Positions 7,293 to 9,971 of a DNA stretch of 9,971 bases are shown here, in pieces (within the stretch, counting starts at the first letter, position 1; each line of letters begins with the position of its first letter). Under the pieces are notes generated by a model. That model did no database searches. It saw only the letters and a program-made list of their open reading frames with translations, and was not told the origin of the DNA. A program made the position numbers and the translations under genes. The DNA is from Firmicutes bacterium UBA1535 (GTDB lineage Bacteria > Bacillota > Clostridia > Tissierellales > Sedimentibacteraceae). The DNA lies in the NCBI GenBank assembly GCA_002323775.1, contig DCPV01000127.1, positions 1-9,971 on the forward strand. The letters are read 5' to 3'.

Positions 7293-8393
7293 CTATAATT
7301 TATCGATTTCTTCTAAAAGAACATTGATTATTTCACTTTCTTTCACCTTTGTAATTATTTGTCCTTTTTTAAATAACAATGCTTCACCGTTACCGCTTGC
7401 TATTCCTATATCAGCTTCCCTTGCTTCTCCCGGACCATTTACAGCACATCCCATTATAGCGATTTTAATATCCTTCTTAATAGGAGCGATAGCACGCTTT
7501 ACATCTCTTACAATATTGATTAAATCAACCTTTGTTCTGCCACAGGTAGGACAGGAAACTATCTCTATACCATATGGTCTTAAACCTAGATATTGTAAGA
7601 TTTTTCTTCCGATTATTACCTCACGCAAAGGCTCCTCGGTCAAAGAAACTCGAATTGTATCACCTATACCCATGAGCAGTAAAGAGCCAAGCCCCATAGA
7701 AGATTTTATTATTCCATCTTCATCTGAGCCAGACTCAGTTATGCCAAGATGTATCGGATAATCTGTTCTTTTTTTCAGTTCAACATTTGCATCATAAGTC
7801 ATCTTTACATCAGATGCCTTTATTGAAATTGCTATATTTTCATAGTTATATTTTTCAACAATTCTAACCTGCTCTAATGCACTTTCAACTAGAGAAAGCT
7901 TATTTACTCCATTATACTTATCTAAAAATTCTTTTTTAACAGAGCCTGAATTTACTCCTACTCTTATTGGAATATTGTTAATTTTACACTCGTTTATAAC
8001 ACTCGCTGCATTTTCTTCAGAGCCTATATAGCATGGATTAATTCTTATCGCATCAGCACCATTTTTAAGTGCGTGAAGTGCCATTTTATAGTCGAATTGA
8101 ATGTCTGCAACTACTGGCATTTCAGTATGTTTTTTAATTATGCTTATAGCCTTGGCATCCTCAACTGTATCAACAGATGCACGTATAATGTCACAGCCAT
8201 TAAGCTCTAAAAGCTGAACTTGTTCTATAGATCTTTCTATATCGCTTAATTTTGTGTTTAACATTGATTGCACTGTGATTTTATTGTTTCCGCCTACATA
8301 GAGATTGCCGCATTTTATTGCTCTGCTTGTAGACTTTAAATCTTCCTCATAGTTTATTGGTTCATTTGCTTTATTTAACATAAGTATGTCCAT
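7293..8393 (-). CDS. ispG: 4-hydroxy-3-methylbut-2-en-1-yl diphosphate synthase (IspG/GcpE)
   Basis: Converts methylerythritol cyclodiphosphate to HMBPP, the next-to-last step of the MEP isoprenoid pathway, in the cytoplasm. It has 366 residues, normal for the short bacterial form. A TIM barrel (about 22-270) opens with the conserved region around YVGGNNKITVQSM and holds DIQFDY (97-102), RINP (117-120) and GVNSGS (146-151). The C-terminal iron-sulfur domain has SCPTCGRT (C281, C284) and GCAVNGPGEA (C316, E323): three cysteines and the glutamate that ligate the 4Fe-4S cluster, with the same mutual spacing as in E. coli. The start is uncertain: AGGTG lies only 1 nt before the ATG at 8393, while Met5 (8381) has a weak GGA 7 nt upstream. 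The first 20 or so residues are not conserved. The gene follows rseP by 189 nt and ends at a strong terminator. Confidence 0.96.
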   Translation of the reverse strand: MDILMLNKANEPINYEEDLKSTSRAIKCGNLYVGGNNKITVQSMLNTKLSDIERSIEQVQLLELNGCDIIRASVDTVEDAKAISIIKKHTEMPVVADIQFDYKMALHALKNGADAIRINPCYIGSEENAASVINECKINNIPIRVGVNSGSVKKEFLDKYNGVNKLSLVESALEQVRIVEKYNYENIAISIKASDVKMTYDANVELKKRTDYPIHLGITESGSDEDGIIKSSMGLGSLLLMGIGDTIRVSLTEEPLREVIIGRKILQYLGLRPYGIEIVSCPTCGRTKVDLINIVRDVKRAIAPIKKDIKIAIMGCAVNGPGEAREADIGIASGNGEALLFKKGQIITKVKESEIINVLLEEIDKL

Positions 8394-8417
8394 GCACCTA
8401 TTATATAAATGTCCATG
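8386..8417 (-). repeat. 9-nt direct repeat around the ispG start codon
   Basis: CATGGACAT (minus strand) occurs at 8394-8386, where it contains the ispG ATG, and again at 8417-8409, 23 nt upstream. The upstream copy offers a second ATG in a different frame with no ribosome site. The distal copy also contributes to a hairpin with bases 8427-8434. It could be a small duplication or chance. Confidence 0.5.
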
Positions 8418-8469
8418 AAAAATTTGTTCAATGGATAAGTTTTGCTAAAAGCAAACTCAGTGCATATCC
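8392..8469 (-). promoter_or_regulatory. Candidate structured leader of ispG (possible pseudoknot over the ribosome site)
   Basis: In minus-strand RNA, GGATA (8469-8465) can pair with TATCC (8437-8433), enclosing a second hairpin GTTTGC / GCAAAAC (8456-8451 / 8445-8439, one bulge, 5-nt loop). Within the outer loop, ATGCAC (8465-8460) is an exact complement of GTGCAT (8397-8392), which covers the ispG Shine-Dalgarno and start codon. Forming both would make a pseudoknot that hides the ribosome site. An alternative hairpin CCATTGAA / TTCATGG (8434-8427 / 8419-8413) competes for the CC of the first stem. I do not recognise a known riboswitch class. Pairings are seen directly; function is inferred. 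Confidence 0.35.
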
Positions 8470-8526
8470 TTTCTTTATTTTTCGTTTATTTCAACCTTAT
8501 TTACCTCTTTTTATATGTATAAATAA

Positions 8527-8569
8527 TTTGTCAGAGAATTAAAGCTTTGAACTAAAAATCTCTGACAAA
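8527..8569 (-). terminator. Hairpin directly after rseP (terminator-like or mRNA-stabilising)
   Basis: Bases 8527-8537 pair perfectly with 8559-8569 (11 bp, TTTGTCAGAGA / TCTCTGACAAA) around a 21-nt loop that holds the palindrome AAAGCTTT. On the minus strand it begins 13 nt after the rseP stop. The tail reads AATTATTTATAC, AT-rich but without a true U-run, so termination is probably partial. It may instead protect the rseP 3' end while letting some transcription through to ispG, for which I found no convincing promoter. Confidence 0.5.
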
Positions 8570-8582
8570 CTATAATTAACTA

Positions 8583-9833
8583 TTAAAATAATCTCATTAT
8601 ATCCTTATAGGTTATGAACACCATCAATGATATCAAAAGTACAAATCCTACAAAATGTACAAATCCTTCTTTTTCAATAGGTATTTTCTTACCTCTAAGT
8701 TTTTCTATAAGTAAGAACATTATCTTACTTCCATCTAATGCTGGTATCGGTAATAAATTCATAAATCCTAAGTTTACACTTAAAAACGCTAAAAGATTTA
8801 ACAATGGATATAATCCTTGTGTTTTTATAAGCTTCGCTGAGTCTCCTATCATAGAGATAACCATTACAGGACCTCCTACGGATTCAGCTCCCACTCTGCC
8901 AGTTACTAGCATACCAATAAAATTAAACATTAGCTTTACATAATGTATTGTCTTATAAAAAGATGACACAATACCTGTTAATATTGATTTTTCAATTTTT
9001 GTATCAAATCCTATCTGCAAATCTTTTTGTGGTACAACACTAAAATTTAACAGCTCTGAATTTCTTTGTACAGTTATATCTAAATTATCACCTTTTGAAC
9101 CTAATATAATTTCTGTTAATTGCTTATAATTTTCTACATCAATACCATTTATTTTAACAATTTTATCTCCTTCACGTATGCCAGCCTTGTAAGCAGGTAA
9201 TTTATTATCGCTTGGCTTTATAACTGAAGAAGCAGATTGATTATTTTCATCATAAGGATATATACCTATGACATATCTATAATATTGATTTACATCAAAG
9301 CTAAGAGTTTCTCCATCTCTTTTAACTGTTACTTTGTATGGTTTTTCCTCAACTGTTATCCCAGTTACTAGATCATCTCTTATATATACATTGCTGTCAT
9401 TTACAGAAACAATTTTATCACCGGTTCTTACTCCTGCTTTATATAGTTCGGAATTTGAATCTATTAAGTCAATAGTTGTTCCGGGAACACCGTAAACTGC
9501 TGACATAATAATGTAAATTACAATCGCAAGTATAAAATTCATAAGCGGTCCGGCAACAATTACTTTAAATCTTTGCCAAACTGTCTTGTTCATATAGCTT
9601 TCGCTTGTATCTACATTTTCATCCTCACCGACCATATTGACAAAGCCACCTATCGGCAATAATCTAATTGAGTATATAATCCCGTTCTTTTCTCTCTTAT
9701 ATATAGTTGGGCCCATGCCTATTGCAAATTCCTCAACCTTTATTCCTACGCTTATTGCTGCTCTGTAGTGACCATATTCATGCACAAGTACAACAATAGA
9801 AAATACTAATATAGATGCTATTAATGTTATCAA
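8583..9833 (-). CDS. rseP: RIP metalloprotease RseP/RasP (site-2 protease, M50B)
   Basis: A multi-pass membrane zinc protease that cuts within the membrane, typically releasing sigma factors by degrading anti-sigma remnants and clearing signal peptides. The 416 residues match the Firmicute RasP size. The first transmembrane helix (about 2-18) carries HEYGH (H18, E19, H22), the zinc/catalytic motif; GGFVNMVGE (62-70) is the conserved membrane-reentrant region. A second hydrophobic helix spans about 92-112. Two PDZ-like units follow, with AGVRTGDKIVSVN (133-145) and AGIREGDKIVKING (217-230). Helices near 298-312 and 340-358 and the third zinc motif LLPIPALDG (360-368, D367) precede a final helix at about 391-408. 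The start is TTG at 9833-9831, backed by GGAGGT 5 nt upstream. The natural substrate cannot be inferred; no anti-sigma gene is present. Confidence 0.97.
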   Translation of the reverse strand: MITLIASILVFSIVVLVHEYGHYRAAISVGIKVEEFAIGMGPTIYKREKNGIIYSIRLLPIGGFVNMVGEDENVDTSESYMNKTVWQRFKVIVAGPLMNFILAIVIYIIMSAVYGVPGTTIDLIDSNSELYKAGVRTGDKIVSVNDSNVYIRDDLVTGITVEEKPYKVTVKRDGETLSFDVNQYYRYVIGIYPYDENNQSASSVIKPSDNKLPAYKAGIREGDKIVKINGIDVENYKQLTEIILGSKGDNLDITVQRNSELLNFSVVPQKDLQIGFDTKIEKSILTGIVSSFYKTIHYVKLMFNFIGMLVTGRVGAESVGGPVMVISMIGDSAKLIKTQGLYPLLNLLAFLSVNLGFMNLLPIPALDGSKIMFLLIEKLRGKKIPIEKEGFVHFVGFVLLISLMVFITYKDIMRLF

Positions 9834-9838
9834 AATAT

Positions 9839-9844
9839 ACCTCC
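9839..9844 (-). promoter_or_regulatory. rseP ribosome binding site that fixes the TTG start
   Basis: The minus strand reads GGAGGT, a full consensus Shine-Dalgarno, 5 nt before TTG at 9833. The hydrophobic helix with HEYGH begins at once after this codon, as in other family members, so no other start is needed. Confidence 0.85.
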
Positions 9845-9971
9845 GTTTTAAACATACAAGTCTATGTACAACAATTTTAATTCTGTAAAAACATATAAAT
9901 ACTATGATAGTGTATTTATTTTTTTAGTTATATATTACTTATTAACAAAATTTTAAATAAAATAATTAACA
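9845..9971 (-). other. Non-coding AT-rich region upstream of rseP
   Basis: No reading frame can be supported here, and the end of dxr, which often precedes rseP, is not visible. A weak inverted repeat ACATA-GACTTG-TATGT lies close to the rseP ribosome site, and AAATAC...GTATTT lies further up. No -35/-10 pair stands out clearly; TTTACA-like and TTGTTA-like boxes lack a good partner. The rseP promoter may lie here or beyond the window. Confidence 0.4.

Noticed and set aside
7324..7761. 145-codon plus-strand reading frame opposite ispG
   Set aside because: It is antisense to a well-conserved enzyme, matches no family I recognise, and has no promoter or ribosome site. It is a shadow of ispG codon use; the other plus-strand frames are the same kind of shadow.
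8375..8416. Short upstream ORF (MDIYIIGAWTYLC) overlapping the ispG start
   Set aside because: The ATG has no ribosome site (AT-only sequence before it), and the frame most simply results from the CATGGACAT repeat.
8470..8526. A small gene or clear promoter between rseP and ispG
   Set aside because: Purine runs such as AAAGAGGT and AAAGGA look like ribosome sites, but the starts after them meet stops within two or three codons. A TTGAAA box has no -10 partner at 16-18 nt.
1..9971. Mobile element, phage, defence system, CRISPR array, tRNA or rRNA
   Set aside because: No transposase, integrase, terminal repeats, spaced direct repeats or RNA gene sequence is visible. All coding sequence is housekeeping and composition looks even.

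Overview
The window is a low-GC, tightly packed stretch of a bacterial chromosome, with every recognisable gene on the minus strand. The gene set points to a Firmicute of the class Clostridia: a PolC-type DNA polymerase III alpha subunit with an inserted proofreading exonuclease, the rseP-ispG-polC-rimP-nusA neighbourhood, strong AGAAAGGA/GGAGG ribosome sites and very AT-rich spacers. Something near Peptostreptococcaceae or a related anaerobic family would fit, but I cannot fix the genus from sequence alone.

In transcription order (high to low coordinates) the genes are: rseP, a membrane site-2 metalloprotease (9833-8583, TTG start); ispG, an iron-sulfur enzyme of the MEP isoprenoid pathway (8393-7293); polC, the replicative polymerase (7067-2787); argS, arginyl-tRNA synthetase (start most likely 2602, stop 845); rimP, a 30S maturation factor (591-115); and the first 29 codons of nusA (87-1), which runs off the window.

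The spacers carry most of the regulatory information. Three good sigma-A-type promoters are readable: before polC (extended -10), before argS (exact TTGACA), and before rimP-nusA (extended -10). A long hairpin with a U-run lies between ispG and polC and should end the rseP/ispG transcript. The polC promoter begins just below it. A second hairpin follows rseP. A 10-bp perfect hairpin sits about 20 nt inside the rimP-nusA leader, where it could terminate argS readthrough, attenuate rimP-nusA, or both. The ispG leader shows nested hairpins, a possible pseudoknot onto the ispG ribosome site and a 9-nt direct repeat at the start codon.

These are mostly core housekeeping genes: membrane proteolysis, isoprenoid precursors, replication, tRNA charging, ribosome maturation and transcription elongation. 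I see no mobile element, CRISPR array, phage gene, defence system or RNA gene. The least ordinary points are argS inserted between polC and rimP with its own promoter, and the structured leaders of ispG and rimP. No plus-strand gene is supported. No gene-free stretch exceeds about 255 bases.
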